Position numbers and translations under genes: made by a program. A stretch of DNA of 64,000 nt, taken from NCBI GenBank assembly GCA_964652205.1, contig CAZZAO010000007.1, forward strand, positions 1 to 64,000. The letters run 5' to 3'. The notes below the pieces were generated by a model that was given only the letters and a program-made list of their open reading frames with translations, was not told the DNA's origin and did no database searches. The stretch comes from ZC4RG36 sp964652205 (lineage in GTDB: Bacteria > Chloroflexota > Anaerolineae > Aggregatilineales > Phototrophicaceae). Shown here in pieces: positions 1 through 8,759 of this stretch; positions within the stretch are counted from its first letter, which is position 1, and each line of letters starts with the position of its first letter.

Positions 1-938
1 TCAACCGGTTCGAGCAGGCGGTATGCGGAGTCTGCGAACTGCTCTCGAATAGCTTCGACTGCCGCTTCCGGCGCAACGGCGACGGGTGTGAGCGGCTGGG
101 TATCCTCATCACCATGCTCATGGATGAACGCTGCCTCTGCGCGTGCGCGTTCAAGATGGGTGGTGAACGGGTCGGGCGGACCGTCGGCGAACAGATGGGG
201 ATCGTCGCGCCCATCATGCAGATAGCCGCTGGCGACTGCCATCGTTTCCGCGAGGTTCATCGCCGCTTGCAGCCCTTCGTGTTCGCGCACGTCGTTCAGT
301 TCGCGCAAATCGACGGCGAGTTCTTCGCTCATGCCGTAGCTAGCGATGGTCAGCCGCGCTTCGCGGTCTTGATTCCCTTCACGCCACGCCTTGACCGCTT
401 CGATTGTAGGGCTGTCATCGTCGCCGCTTGCCTCGACAAAGCGATAGTCCACACCCGTGTTCAGTTCGGGCAGTATCGCCGGGTCGGGAAAATTCAATCC
501 GTGTGATTCGGCGGTGTGATGGGCAAGCACCTGCGCGGTCTCCAGATCGCCCTCTTCCAACATCAACTGAAGCGTAGGCAAGGGGAACGGTGATGCGCCG
601 TCGTGTTCCAGCGGCATGACGGAGTGCGAGTCATGCACCAGCCGCCCATCGTCCGGCTGAGCGACCCGGTAGTAGCGTAGTTCACGCGAAAGGTCACTGT
701 AATCGGGTTCATACGACACATCGACATCGGCAAAAAAGTGCAGCGTCCCGCGCGCGTCCAGATGGTTCGGCACGTAGACGCCGTTCGTTCGGTCGATGGG
801 GACGAGATTGTCCTCCAGCGTGACGGGCAGCGCCGGGTCGTCGATGATGCCCGGTTGCGGCGCGTCGAAACCGTCGCCATCCCACGCCCAGCCGAACTCG
901 AAATCGGTAGGCTCGTGCTGAATATTATCCTGTGCCAT
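1..938 (-). CDS. acidic element protein, partial (C-terminus beyond window)
   Basis: The frame is open from an ATG at 938 to the window edge, at least 312 codons, and is preceded by a good Shine-Dalgarno (AAGGAG, about 7 nt away). The start overlaps the end of the upstream ribbon-helix-helix gene by 14 nt, so the two are translationally coupled. The protein is acidic and rich in Asp, Glu, His and Ala, with no signal peptide or membrane segment. A stretch around residues 185-235 (YGMSEELAVDLRELNDV, then an alpha-helical NLAETMAVASG) resembles the C-terminal part of the protein at 1173-2255 (NVVERDG, FETAEGMALATD), which suggests two related proteins. I do not recognise the family. The position in the transfer operon suggests a role in DNA processing or transfer, but that is inference. 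Confidence 0.75.
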   Translation of the reverse strand, partial: MAQDNIQHEPTDFEFGWAWDGDGFDAPQPGIIDDPALPVTLEDNLVPIDRTNGVYVPNHLDARGTLHFFADVDVSYEPDYSDLSRELRYYRVAQPDDGRLVHDSHSVMPLEHDGASPFPLPTLQLMLEEGDLETAQVLAHHTAESHGLNFPDPAILPELNTGVDYRFVEASGDDDSPTIEAVKAWREGNQDREARLTIASYGMSEELAVDLRELNDVREHEGLQAAMNLAETMAVASGYLHDGRDDPHLFADGPPDPFTTHLERARAEAAFIHEHGDEDTQPLTPVAVAPEAAVEAIREQFADSAYRLLEPV

Positions 939-1176
939 CGGTACTCCTTTGCAACATCAAGCGAACAGGAAAATCGCGTCCGGCGCGCCCGCGCTCAACG
1001 ATGGTGAACTGCCCGTCCGCGACGAGCGCGACTGCCGCCCGGCGGATGAGCAACCGCAGCGCGCCAGTGCGATCCACCTCAAGCCGCTGCGCCAGCCGTT
1101 CAAGCCCCGCCTGATCGTCCACCGAGAGGCGGAGCGAGAAATTCTTCGAGCCATCGCCCTTTAAGCCATCGCTCAT
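925..1176 (-). CDS. small ribbon-helix-helix-like DNA-binding protein
   Basis: The protein has 83 residues. The N-terminal part has the pattern of a CopG/Arc ribbon-helix-helix: a short strand (KNFSLRLSV) followed by two helices (DDQAGLERLAQRLEV, then RTGALRLLIRRAAVALV). The ATG at 1176 is chosen over the upstream one at 1191 because GGGAG lies 8 nt before it. The start overlaps the stop of the preceding gene (ATGA). Such proteins usually bind operators or act as relaxosome accessory factors in conjugative elements. The operon position fits either role. The family assignment rests on pattern only. Confidence 0.7.
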   Translation of the reverse strand: MSDGLKGDGSKNFSLRLSVDDQAGLERLAQRLEVDRTGALRLLIRRAAVALVADGQFTIVERGRAGRDFPVRLMLQRSTDGTG

Positions 1177-2255
1177 AAGTCGATCTCCCATTCGCTGCGG
1201 GCGTAATCCGCCAAATCCTGTGCGGCATCCGGTTCAAGTGGCAGCCCGCGTTCTGCCTCCCACAGGTTGCGCTGGTCGGTCGCCAGCGCCATGCCTTCAG
1301 CGGTCTCGAAGGCGCGCTCAATGCCGTCGCGCTCGACCACGTTGAGCAGGTATTCGGCGGCATTGTATGCCTTGTCCCAATCGCCGGGGACGCATGGCGC
1401 AAGCTGCGCCTCCACGTCGCCCGTGTCGGGATCACGATTGAGCGAGAGGATGCTGGTCACGCAGTTCTCCGGGTCATTCTTGTCGGGCTGGAACACGCCA
1501 ATCCAGTACGCTGTCCCCGTCTCCGGGTCGATGAACGGCGGCGGGTCGGCATCCGGGTTGAACCCATCGGCGGCGATGCCAATGTCGCGCAACGCCTTGA
1601 ACGTAGGCGACTCGACCGGTCTAGCAGGCGCACCAATGTCGTCTGCGAATAGGGCGTCCAGATCGAGATCATCCGACGGCAGGTCAGGCGCAATTGGCTC
1701 GTTGAGCGAGCGTATCTCCTCGTAGGCGGCGTATTCCACACCACTCGCGCCGCGCCATTCGGGGGCAGGTTCGCCGCGTTCGACAGCGCGTTCCGCTGCC
1801 CGCTCGTAGGCAAAGTCTGTCAACTGAAACGGCAGCAGCCGCTTATCGTGAATCTCGCCCTGGAGTTCATGATAGAACGCGGCGGCTTCGTCAATCTCAT
1901 CGAACGTGCCGATCTCCAAATAGCTGCCGCCCAGATCGCCGGTGTTGGCATTGGCGTACAGGTCAATCGCACCGATGCTGTACTGTTCACCTTCACGATT
2001 CGACGCGGCACGCTCGACGGCAATGATCCCGGCATCGTACCAGCCCCATCCTTCATCTCCTTTGAAGACAGGCTGAGCGGCAGCGGCAGGCAAATCTGGT
2101 TCGATGGATTCTGTCACCGAAAACGGGTTGAAAGCGTCATCGTCGGGCATATAGTCGAAACTCTCGGCGGGAAACCTATCGTCCGGCATCGAGAAGTCGA
2201 GTTCCGGCGGCTCAGGCAGCGTTTCCCAATCGCGCGGCGGGGGCATCTGACTCAT
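1173..2255 (-). CDS. acidic element protein of unknown function
   Basis: The protein has 360 residues and is strongly acidic, with a Pro/Asp/Glu-rich N-terminus and no signal peptide or membrane helix. A central part (about 90-150) has sequence such as IGAIDLYANANTGDLGG followed by EIDEAAAFYHELQ. The C-terminal 70 residues are helical and resemble part of the protein at 1-938. The ATG at 2255 has GGAGG 8 nt upstream, lying within the end of the topoisomerase-like gene, and the stop overlaps the next start (ATGA). It is a middle gene of the transfer operon. No known family is recognised. A cytosolic role in mobilisation is possible, but nothing in the sequence proves it. Confidence 0.75.
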   Translation of the reverse strand: MSQMPPPRDWETLPEPPELDFSMPDDRFPAESFDYMPDDDAFNPFSVTESIEPDLPAAAAQPVFKGDEGWGWYDAGIIAVERAASNREGEQYSIGAIDLYANANTGDLGGSYLEIGTFDEIDEAAAFYHELQGEIHDKRLLPFQLTDFAYERAAERAVERGEPAPEWRGASGVEYAAYEEIRSLNEPIAPDLPSDDLDLDALFADDIGAPARPVESPTFKALRDIGIAADGFNPDADPPPFIDPETGTAYWIGVFQPDKNDPENCVTSILSLNRDPDTGDVEAQLAPCVPGDWDKAYNAAEYLLNVVERDGIERAFETAEGMALATDQRNLWEAERGLPLEPDAAQDLADYARSEWEIDL

Positions 2256-2258
2256 GGG

Positions 2259-3929
2259 CTAAACCTCCTCCGCAGGACGCAGCACGACTGGCTTGTGTTC
2301 GCCAACAGTACGGGAAGACGGCACAGGTGTCGGGCGCAATGCCTCGCCGAATTGCGACCAGAAGGCGCGCAGCACATCGAGCCGCTCTCGTTCGCTCGAC
2401 GCGATTCGATCCATCTCTGCGTTCAATTCGGCGGCGTAGTCTGGCGATGTAAGGCTGCCAAACGTCTCCGCGAGATAGGCTGCCAGCGCTATGCTGCTCT
2501 CCGTCAGCGCCAGCTTGCCATCAGTAGCTATGATCGCCTCGGAAGCGCGAAGAGCGTCGAGCGCTTGCGCCGTTCTGCCTTCGTCCGTGCCAAGCCGCGC
2601 CAACGTGCTGACCAGCGAAGCCGCCGTGTAGCGGTCAGGGGGTGCGCTGGTCATGGCATCAACAGCGATCTGCGCCGGACGCAGCCCGTCGCCTTGACGG
2701 AGAAACGGCAGCGCCTCATCTTCGGCGGTGGACGGCAGGATGCGTCGCCAACCATCGGCATACAGCAGTCTCGTCGTCGCGCGCAGTTCGAGCGGATATG
2801 CATTGCCTGAAGCGGTGCCAACGAGTATCCGCGCTCCCATGATCCGTTCCTGCGCCGGAGGCATGTGCGCGGCAATGAAATGCTTCCATATCAGGGCATA
2901 CAGCGCCACGCCATCACCGGGCAGGTCTTCAGGAATGCGGTTCACATCGCTTGGCGCGATTCCTGGCGTGACGACTGCATCGGGGACGGCATAATCCGTC
3001 CCGAATGTGCGGCGGAGGTACGCCTGAGCCGCTTCGCCTGCTTCGGGTAGCGGCGCGCTGTCGGGATGCGTGATCCAGCCTGCTTCGTACAGCGTTTCAA
3101 CGAGTGTCAGCACCCGTTCTGGCGGCAGCGCGAGTTCGCGTTCAGCCGCTTCGATGAGCGTTGGCAGCGTGAGTGGTTTCGGCGAGGGGTGCGCCTTCAT
3201 CGCCTGCCCGGTCCTGTCCACCCAGAAAACGCCCTGCTTGAGCAGAGTCTCCAGTTGCGCTGCCTGTTCCTGATTCCGCAGCGCCAGCGGCGAGCCTTTA
3301 GCATTCAAGACCTGAGCGATGAACGACGCGCCATCCCGCTCGAAAGTGACCAAGGCGCGCCAGCGCGTTTCAGTTGAGTGAGAAGCAATCTGCGCTTCGC
3401 GCGCTGCCAGCATCCGCAGCGCGACCATGCCGCTGTAGATCACCGTCGCTTGACAACCCAGCGCTTTGCGCGCGTGAAGGTTCGCGCTCCAGCCTGCCAG
3501 TCGTTCGATGATGCGACCGGTCAGGAAGGCTTCCGCCTGCCGCATATCGGGTGGACGCAGCGCAGCGAACGCGGCACGAATGGCGTCTGGCGTGAGCGCG
3601 GGGAGCGTCACCCGAAAAATCGGCTTGTCTTTCATGTCTGGCGAAAGCGCCAGTGCCTGCCATGCCATCGCTTCACCAGCGCGATTCGGCGGTGTGGCGG
3701 TGTAGACCGCTTCGCTTTCCCGAATCGCCTTCATCAAGCGGCGGACGAGATTGCCTTTGCCCGGCACGATGGCGAAGGTCGGGCGGAAGTCGTCGTCCAC
3801 GTCGATGCCAAGCTTATCGGCAGGCAGGTCGCGCACAAAACCATAACATGGCTCAACGCGCCAGCCATCACCGAGGGCACCGGACAGGATTTTCGCCTGC
3901 GCGGGCGTTTCTACGATCACGAGTTTCAT
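2259..3929 (-). CDS. type IA topoisomerase homologue lacking catalytic residues
   Basis: The 556-residue protein is colinear with bacterial topoisomerase I. It has the N-terminal TOPRIM opening (MKLVIVETPAQAK), the RDLPADKLGIDVDDDF segment at 33-48, and the usual central domains. Key residues are changed. The metal-binding DPDREGE motif reads PPNRAGE (residues 80-86), so three acidic positions are lost and only the final Glu remains. The active-site segment ITYMRTDS reads ITHPDS (286-291), so the nucleophilic Tyr is His288 and the Arg is gone. Family knowledge says such a protein cannot cleave DNA by the normal mechanism. It may bind single-stranded DNA as a scaffold in transfer. The start has AAGGAG 7 nt upstream and overlaps the preceding stop (ATGA). 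Confidence 0.85.
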   Translation of the reverse strand: MKLVIVETPAQAKILSGALGDGWRVEPCYGFVRDLPADKLGIDVDDDFRPTFAIVPGKGNLVRRLMKAIRESEAVYTATPPNRAGEAMAWQALALSPDMKDKPIFRVTLPALTPDAIRAAFAALRPPDMRQAEAFLTGRIIERLAGWSANLHARKALGCQATVIYSGMVALRMLAAREAQIASHSTETRWRALVTFERDGASFIAQVLNAKGSPLALRNQEQAAQLETLLKQGVFWVDRTGQAMKAHPSPKPLTLPTLIEAAERELALPPERVLTLVETLYEAGWITHPDSAPLPEAGEAAQAYLRRTFGTDYAVPDAVVTPGIAPSDVNRIPEDLPGDGVALYALIWKHFIAAHMPPAQERIMGARILVGTASGNAYPLELRATTRLLYADGWRRILPSTAEDEALPFLRQGDGLRPAQIAVDAMTSAPPDRYTAASLVSTLARLGTDEGRTAQALDALRASEAIIATDGKLALTESSIALAAYLAETFGSLTSPDYAAELNAEMDRIASSERERLDVLRAFWSQFGEALRPTPVPSSRTVGEHKPVVLRPAEEV

Positions 3930-4141
3930 TCGGTCACTCCTTCGTGTGCAGTCGTTTTGCGTTCAGGTTTTTCAACAGCAGCCGCAGTACCCGGCGCGCG
4001 TTTATCCGCCCGCCCAACAGAGAGACGGTCGGCAAGTTCTCGCTCACGCAGGACAAGCCAGATGTGCCATTCTCGAAAGGCGTGGTACGCCTGCGTTTCC
4101 AGTTCCTGCCACGGCGCGGCTGACGTCGCTTTGGTCGGCAT
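3926..4141 (-). CDS. small basic protein of the transfer operon
   Basis: The predicted product has 71 residues: a helical, Trp/Glu/Arg-rich first half (about 10-40) and a basic, low-complexity tail. There is no membrane segment. The ATG at 4141 has AAGGAG 7 nt upstream, and the stop overlaps the start of the topoisomerase-like gene by four bases, so it is probably a real coupled gene. It lies about 40 nt downstream of the VirB4 gene. I do not recognise it. Its coupling suggests a small partner of the topoisomerase-like protein. Confidence 0.6.
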   Translation of the reverse strand: MPTKATSAAPWQELETQAYHAFREWHIWLVLRERELADRLSVGRADKRAPGTAAAVEKPERKTTAHEGVTE

Positions 4142-4180
4142 GACATGGCTCCTTCTCTTTCACTCAGGTGGTGGGACCAC

Positions 4181-6295
4181 TTACGTGGTCTTGAAGCGCG
4201 CCAGTTCGCCCGGCGTCGCCTTGCCGAACAGGTACCACAGCCCTTCGTCCTGAATGTCCAGCACGAAATGGAAGCGCGGCAGCTGCGCGATGATGTCGCG
4301 GTGCTGCTGGTTGAAATGAGCGAAGGCGGCATCGTCGCGGAAGACGTTCATCCCCTGACGCTGCGAGAAGATCACACGGATCGGGCAGTTCTCGAAGATC
4401 AGGCGGGCTTTCCCCTCCAAAAAGACGCTCATCTGTTGATCGACCATGAGGGCTTTTTTCCTTCTCGTGCGGAAGGTCTTCGCGGCTTCGATCAGGAAGT
4501 CGAGCAGCGACGGGTGGCGCATGAGGCGATAGACCTCATCGACGGCGATGATGCGGGGTTGCTCGTCAATCAGGCTGTCACGCCGAATGGCGCTCAAGAC
4601 TTGCGTGTACGCCAGCGCCTGCAAAATTGGGTCGCCTTCCAGTTCGTGAAAACTGAAGACGCGCGGGCTGATCCAATCACGCCCGCCGCGCGTCAGGTCG
4701 ATGTTGGTCGTTCCGTTCAGGAACGACGACCACGGCCCCGATCCAGTACATAGTCCAGCGATCTCGTCCGCTAAGTCGCGGGCGATGGACTGAATGGCGG
4801 GTTTGTCGCCCAAACTCGATAGCACGTCACAGACCGTCTCGCACGTTGGCGCGAGATCAGGCGACACGCGGGTGAGATCGGGGAAACCACGATAGAGCGT
4901 CTCCAGCGCTTCGCCGAGCAGACCGCGTTCCAGGTTCTCGCGCTGTCCACCGGAAAGCTGCCGTCCCAAGACCGTCTCATACAGGCGCGTGGTGTGCGAC
5001 ACCTGCTCTAGCAGCGTCGGAAACATCACGTCCTGCGGGTTGAGGCGGGTCGCTTTCGCACTCAGGACATACCACGGCAAGCCGAAGGCTTCGGCGATGT
5101 GTCGTCCATGTCCCATGGGTTCGAGGAAGTCGAACGAGATGCCATTTTCGGCGTACTCGCGGGTGAGATAGCAGTTGAGCGCAAAAGTCTTGCCGTAGCC
5201 GCTCTGTCCGACCCAGACTTCATGGGTCGCGCGCTTGTCCCGCCACGAGTTATGAAAGACGGGATACGCCCCACCAACGGCTTCACCACGCAGTACGCCG
5301 TCCGTCGTGGACAGTTTACGGTAGCCGAGCGGGGCGAACATCAGCGCCAATTCGCGTGACGTGACCGGCCATGTCGTCGACGGCAGCGCGATGTCTTTTG
5401 TGCGCTTGGCGCTGAAGAAGCTGACTGCCCGCGACAGCAACTCCCCAACTTCCTGCCGCAGGCTGAACCACGCTCGCGTCTCGTTGACCACCGCAGCGAC
5501 ACGTTCTTTCAGCGTGTCCAAATCGTCAGCGGCAACCGCAACAGCGATCTGCACCAGATGCAGGGCATCGCCGTTGTTGATTTCCTGCAAGGCGCGGCGG
5601 CAGTCGTTCACGCGCTGCACCGAGCGGCTGTCCTCCCCGCGTACCCCCGCCAAATGCACTTGATACGCTTGAATGATGCCTTCAATCGCGTCAATGGCGG
5701 CGTTGCGGTCGTAGGTTTTGGGGATGTCCACCGCCAGCGCAAGCGGAAAATTGAGGCGCAGCAGCGGCGGTAGTGGACGGAAAAAGTTCCACGTTGACGG
5801 CGCGAACTCGTAGCTGGTCAGCACTGCCCAGTGTGGGCGACCTCCGGGACGACCAGAAGGCGCAAGGTGCCAGAACGGGCGGTCGCGCAGTTCGTAGCGC
5901 CCCTCGAACAGTGCTGGGAATGCCGCCTCAGACACGGGGGTATCGAACGCGGATGACAGCCCGCCTGCGAGGGCGCGCGAATTCTGGTCATTCCACAGCG
6001 CCATCCCGCACAAGGCACGCTGGTACTCCGCGTCGGCATTCATGCGCTCGTATTCACGGCGGTACTCAACCAGCAGATCATGACGCTGTGGATCGTCGGT
6101 GTCGGCTTCGGTCGCATCCAGCGAGGCGATCTTGGCATCCAGTGTGGCGGGCATCTGCCAGCACAGGAAACGCGCTTCGCCGGAAAGCGTCCGCAGCCAT
6201 GTCGAGAAGCGCGCTTGCAGCGCGGCTACGCCGTCTTCAGTAGCGTGCAGCATGATGTCGAACGGCTCAATGAGGAACGTGCGAAGCTGGTTCAC
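4181..6295 (-). CDS. virB4: VirB4/TraC-type conjugative transfer ATPase
   Basis: The 704-residue protein has the two-part layout of VirB4: an N-terminal domain (about 1-320) and a RecA-like ATPase domain. Walker A is GQSGYGKT at 363-370 and Walker B is IIAVDE at 582-587, followed by an arginine-rich KTFRTRRKKALMVDQQ segment typical of VirB4. It powers assembly and substrate movement in a type IV secretion system at the inner face of the membrane. The start is a GTG at 6295 with AAGGAG 5 nt upstream, overlapping the stop of the VirB3-like gene. The gene order pilin, VirB3, VirB4 matches other T4SS operons and supports the assignment. Confidence 0.92.
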   Translation of the reverse strand: MNQLRTFLIEPFDIMLHATEDGVAALQARFSTWLRTLSGEARFLCWQMPATLDAKIASLDATEADTDDPQRHDLLVEYRREYERMNADAEYQRALCGMALWNDQNSRALAGGLSSAFDTPVSEAAFPALFEGRYELRDRPFWHLAPSGRPGGRPHWAVLTSYEFAPSTWNFFRPLPPLLRLNFPLALAVDIPKTYDRNAAIDAIEGIIQAYQVHLAGVRGEDSRSVQRVNDCRRALQEINNGDALHLVQIAVAVAADDLDTLKERVAAVVNETRAWFSLRQEVGELLSRAVSFFSAKRTKDIALPSTTWPVTSRELALMFAPLGYRKLSTTDGVLRGEAVGGAYPVFHNSWRDKRATHEVWVGQSGYGKTFALNCYLTREYAENGISFDFLEPMGHGRHIAEAFGLPWYVLSAKATRLNPQDVMFPTLLEQVSHTTRLYETVLGRQLSGGQRENLERGLLGEALETLYRGFPDLTRVSPDLAPTCETVCDVLSSLGDKPAIQSIARDLADEIAGLCTGSGPWSSFLNGTTNIDLTRGGRDWISPRVFSFHELEGDPILQALAYTQVLSAIRRDSLIDEQPRIIAVDEVYRLMRHPSLLDFLIEAAKTFRTRRKKALMVDQQMSVFLEGKARLIFENCPIRVIFSQRQGMNVFRDDAAFAHFNQQHRDIIAQLPRFHFVLDIQDEGLWYLFGKATPGELARFKTT

Positions 6296-6765
6296 TACAT
6301 CTCCTTGTCGAGCGGCGACGCTACAAATACGAGTCCATCACCTCTGTCCAGATCACGGGCACGGACGAATGTCACCCATTCCGAGAGATCGATCTCGACC
6401 AATCCGGCAGGCGGCGCGAAGAGACTGTGTCCATCCAGCAGCGCTGCATCGGTCGAAAGCGAAAGCATCTTCGCCAGTTCTGCCGCGAGACCTGTTGGAT
6501 TCGCGGCAGCAGTGAGCAGCAGCGATCCACGCAGGTTGAGCCACAGTCGCATCCATAGGGGTAGCCCGCCGCGCGGTGACGTGAACACGATCATGAGGAT
6601 GGCGACGACCACACCCATCGGGATAGCGAGATTCGGCAGCGCAAACCGGCAGAGGGTGTACGTGAAACCGCCTGCAATACCGCCGAACAGCAGTCGTTTG
6701 AACGGGATACCGCCAAAGCCTTTCTCATCACGGCTCAGAATGTGCGACTTGAAGTCGGCTGCCAT
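6295..6765 (-). CDS. VirB3/PrgI-like membrane protein
   Basis: The protein has 156 residues, with two closely spaced hydrophobic segments near the N-terminus (about 23-65, including LFGGIAGGFTYTLCRFALP and MGVVVAILMIVFTSP), then a soluble domain. A small protein with an early membrane hairpin directly before virB4 is the hallmark of VirB3 and of PrgI proteins of Gram-positive T4SS. The ATG at 6765 has GGAG 7 nt upstream, and the stop overlaps the virB4 start. It is expected to anchor VirB4 to the membrane complex. Sequence similarity alone is weak, and the call rests mainly on topology and position. Confidence 0.72.
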   Translation of the reverse strand: MAADFKSHILSRDEKGFGGIPFKRLLFGGIAGGFTYTLCRFALPNLAIPMGVVVAILMIVFTSPRGGLPLWMRLWLNLRGSLLLTAAANPTGLAAELAKMLSLSTDAALLDGHSLFAPPAGLVEIDLSEWVTFVRARDLDRGDGLVFVASPLDKEM

Positions 6766-6831
6766 GCAGTTTCTCCACAGGAAAAGGCGCGGAGGCAGAC
6801 GACCACCCCCGCGCTGGCGGGCGAGACGGAT

Positions 6832-7071
6832 TTAGGTAAACGAGATCAGGGCGGTGACGCTGGAGGCGAAAACGACGAACAGCAGACCGATGACCACCTG
6901 GTTGGCAGCTTTCGGATTGTCGCGCTTCCAATCGCCGATCAAGGGCCAGCTCGACCCCATATACATCACGCCGAGACCGATGAAACCGATAATGGCTGCG
7001 ATGGGCGCGATGATTTGCGCCACATCCCGTATATCTCCGAACAAATCTTGCACGGCTTGCGACAGATTCAT
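6832..7071 (-). CDS. VirB2/TrbC-like pilin-type membrane protein
   Basis: The predicted product has 79 residues with two hydrophobic helices (about 20-40 and 55-77) separated by a short charged loop, the usual shape of VirB2/TrbC-type pilin subunits or their monoderm counterparts. The start at 7071 is preferred over an upstream ATG at 7104 because AGGAGG lies at 7079-7084, 7 nt before it. It is the first gene of the operon that continues into VirB3- and VirB4-like genes. There is no long cleavable leader, which is unusual for VirB2 but common in small T4SS membrane proteins of monoderms. Confidence 0.7.
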   Translation of the reverse strand: MNLSQAVQDLFGDIRDVAQIIAPIAAIIGFIGLGVMYMGSSWPLIGDWKRDNPKAANQVVIGLLFVVFASSVTALISFT

Positions 7072-7191
7072 ACGAATTCCTCCTCGATGGGCGAGAGGTA
7101 TCAAGGGGGCAGGTGTGCGCGGTGACGTTTAGGCGACTGCTCTAGTGGCAGCGCGTTCGCGTGGTGGGGTCATCCGGCACGAAATGGTTTC

Positions 7192-7212
7192 ACCCTGACA
7201 CGGTTTCAGGGT
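7192..7212. promoter_or_regulatory. inverted repeat in the transfer operon upstream region
   Basis: ACCCTGA at 7192-7198 is mirrored by TCAGGGT at 7206-7212 with a 7-nt spacer. It lies about 120 bp upstream of the VirB2-like start, next to the GGAA-N2-TTCC array. It could be an operator or a leader hairpin of the minus-strand transcript. Confidence 0.4.
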
Positions 7213-7237
7213 AACAAAGTGGGGATATGGAAGCTCT

Positions 7238-7290
7238 GGAAGATTCCAGTTGCGGGTTGGGAAGATTCCGGTCAACAGAGGGAATATTCC
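7238..7290. promoter_or_regulatory. array of three GGAA-N2-TTCC sites upstream of the virB operon
   Basis: Three dyad sites are present: GGAAGATTCC at 7238-7247, GGAAGATTCC at 7260-7269 and GGAATATTCC at 7281-7290. The starts are 22 and 21 bp apart, about two helical turns, so all sites face the same side of the DNA. The second and third are followed by GGT. The same motif, with the same 22/21 spacing, occurs at 15536-15588 upstream of the second transfer operon. A shared operator read by one element-encoded regulator is the simplest explanation. Confidence 0.75.
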
Positions 7291-7482
7291 GGTGAGGATG
7301 GGCGCCAGCTCTACTTGCAGCACACATTCACATTGGAGTTGAGTACATCGAAATCTGATACAATCGCCACCAACGATAGTCGGTGCTGGGTGATCTCAGC
7401 ACCGTCCTGTGTGAACAGCTCACCCGCCCCTAACATTTCTACTGTCTGTGAAATCGGGGTGGAGTCATGACGGAGAGATTTA

Positions 7483-8610
7483 ATGACCAGTAATGACTTT
7501 ACTGAACATGATGAAATGTGGGAAGCGATTCAACAGGTTTTTTCACCAGAGGATGCGATTTATTTCCGTAACTATCCTGTGCGAGTAGAAAATTCCGTGC
7601 GAGAGATTGACTACTTTGTTTTCCATCGATCAGGTACAGTTCTGGTTATTATTGTGGAACCTGTAGAGCAAAAAGATCTGGTATCTGAAGGACAACAGAT
7701 TACGGATGGATTAACAGTTCGAGATGTATTTTCAGGTGAGACACGCACATATTATCCAACCGCTATTGCCCGTTCTTTCTTTTTCGCGCTTCGGCAGCAA
7801 GACCTACCAATTAGACGAGAACTGATCATCATCTGGCTACCCAATATATCCCGCAATACAGACATTGCTCATTATTTACCAAACAACCGGAATGCGGAGG
7901 GGGTTATTGTTCTTTTCGGAAGCGACGTTACAGCACGTGACATTCGTAACGTATTCAGAGATAGATTCGCAGAAACACCAGACCAGAAAAGATTCACTGC
8001 CCAGGAGTGGCTCAGACTAAAGACACGTCTCAACCCACCGTCGCCCATTCAGAGCAGAACAGCGCGACTAAACCGGGAAGAACAGTTGAGCCGAGCTAGA
8101 GAGTTATCTGACAAATACATCTGTGTTTACCGCAAAAGTACCTTAATTTTTGTCAGTTATCGTCGAGATGATGCCGGTTGGCCCGCCGGACGTATCTATA
8201 GTCAACTGAGTTCAATATTCGCGGGAAACATTTTCTTTGATTATGAAAGTATCAAGCCCGGCGCGGATTGGATGGATGCTATTGATCAGGCTCTTGATGA
8301 TTGTATCGTCCAGCTAGTAATTATAGGTCCCAAATGGGCTACGCTCAAAAGACGCGGTACAAGAATCCCCCGCATTCTTGAACCCAAAGATATGGTGGCA
8401 CACGAAATTCGAACAGCATTGCGAAAAAAGGTAATCACAATCCCATTGATGATTGATCATAATCGAATGCCATACGGAAAACAGCTTCCTAGCGGATTGA
8501 AGAGTCTATCCAGAGAAAACGCGATGTTGTTCAATCAGGATAACTATTTTGCCAAGATGGATGTTCTCATTGACAGAGTTATCGAATTATTGGACATGGC
8601 GATACCGTGA
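7483..8610 (+). CDS. NERD-like/TIR fusion protein, candidate defence effector
   Basis: The 375-residue protein has two parts. Residues about 10-180 resemble a NERD nuclease-related domain, with EIDYFVF at 41-47 and a strand ending in VEP at 58-60, but the usual E-x-K is changed, so nuclease activity is doubtful. Residues about 221-370 form a TIR domain: FVSYRRDDAG, FFDYESIKPGADW and MVAHEIRTAL. Glu308 in the last segment corresponds to the catalytic Glu of NAD-cleaving TIR domains. There is no signal peptide. GGAG lies 8 nt before the ATG. The gene is clearly more A+T-rich than its neighbours and opposite in strand to the transfer operons, which marks it as cargo. TIR proteins in such settings commonly act in anti-phage defence; here that is inference. 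Confidence 0.8.
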   Translation: MTSNDFTEHDEMWEAIQQVFSPEDAIYFRNYPVRVENSVREIDYFVFHRSGTVLVIIVEPVEQKDLVSEGQQITDGLTVRDVFSGETRTYYPTAIARSFFFALRQQDLPIRRELIIIWLPNISRNTDIAHYLPNNRNAEGVIVLFGSDVTARDIRNVFRDRFAETPDQKRFTAQEWLRLKTRLNPPSPIQSRTARLNREEQLSRARELSDKYICVYRKSTLIFVSYRRDDAGWPAGRIYSQLSSIFAGNIFFDYESIKPGADWMDAIDQALDDCIVQLVIIGPKWATLKRRGTRIPRILEPKDMVAHEIRTALRKKVITIPLMIDHNRMPYGKQLPSGLKSLSRENAMLFNQDNYFAKMDVLIDRVIELLDMAIP

Positions 8611-8759
8611 GCATAGAGCCTATCACCCAACTCGAACTTGTATTCTATCTCTGGGGTTGAACCCGCCCCGATTTTATGCACTGTAGGATTATCAGTGGAG
8701 AAGGGTTGCTCATATTGGGCAGGCTGAGATAGTCCAGCGTCGAGTGTCTCAAATGTATC

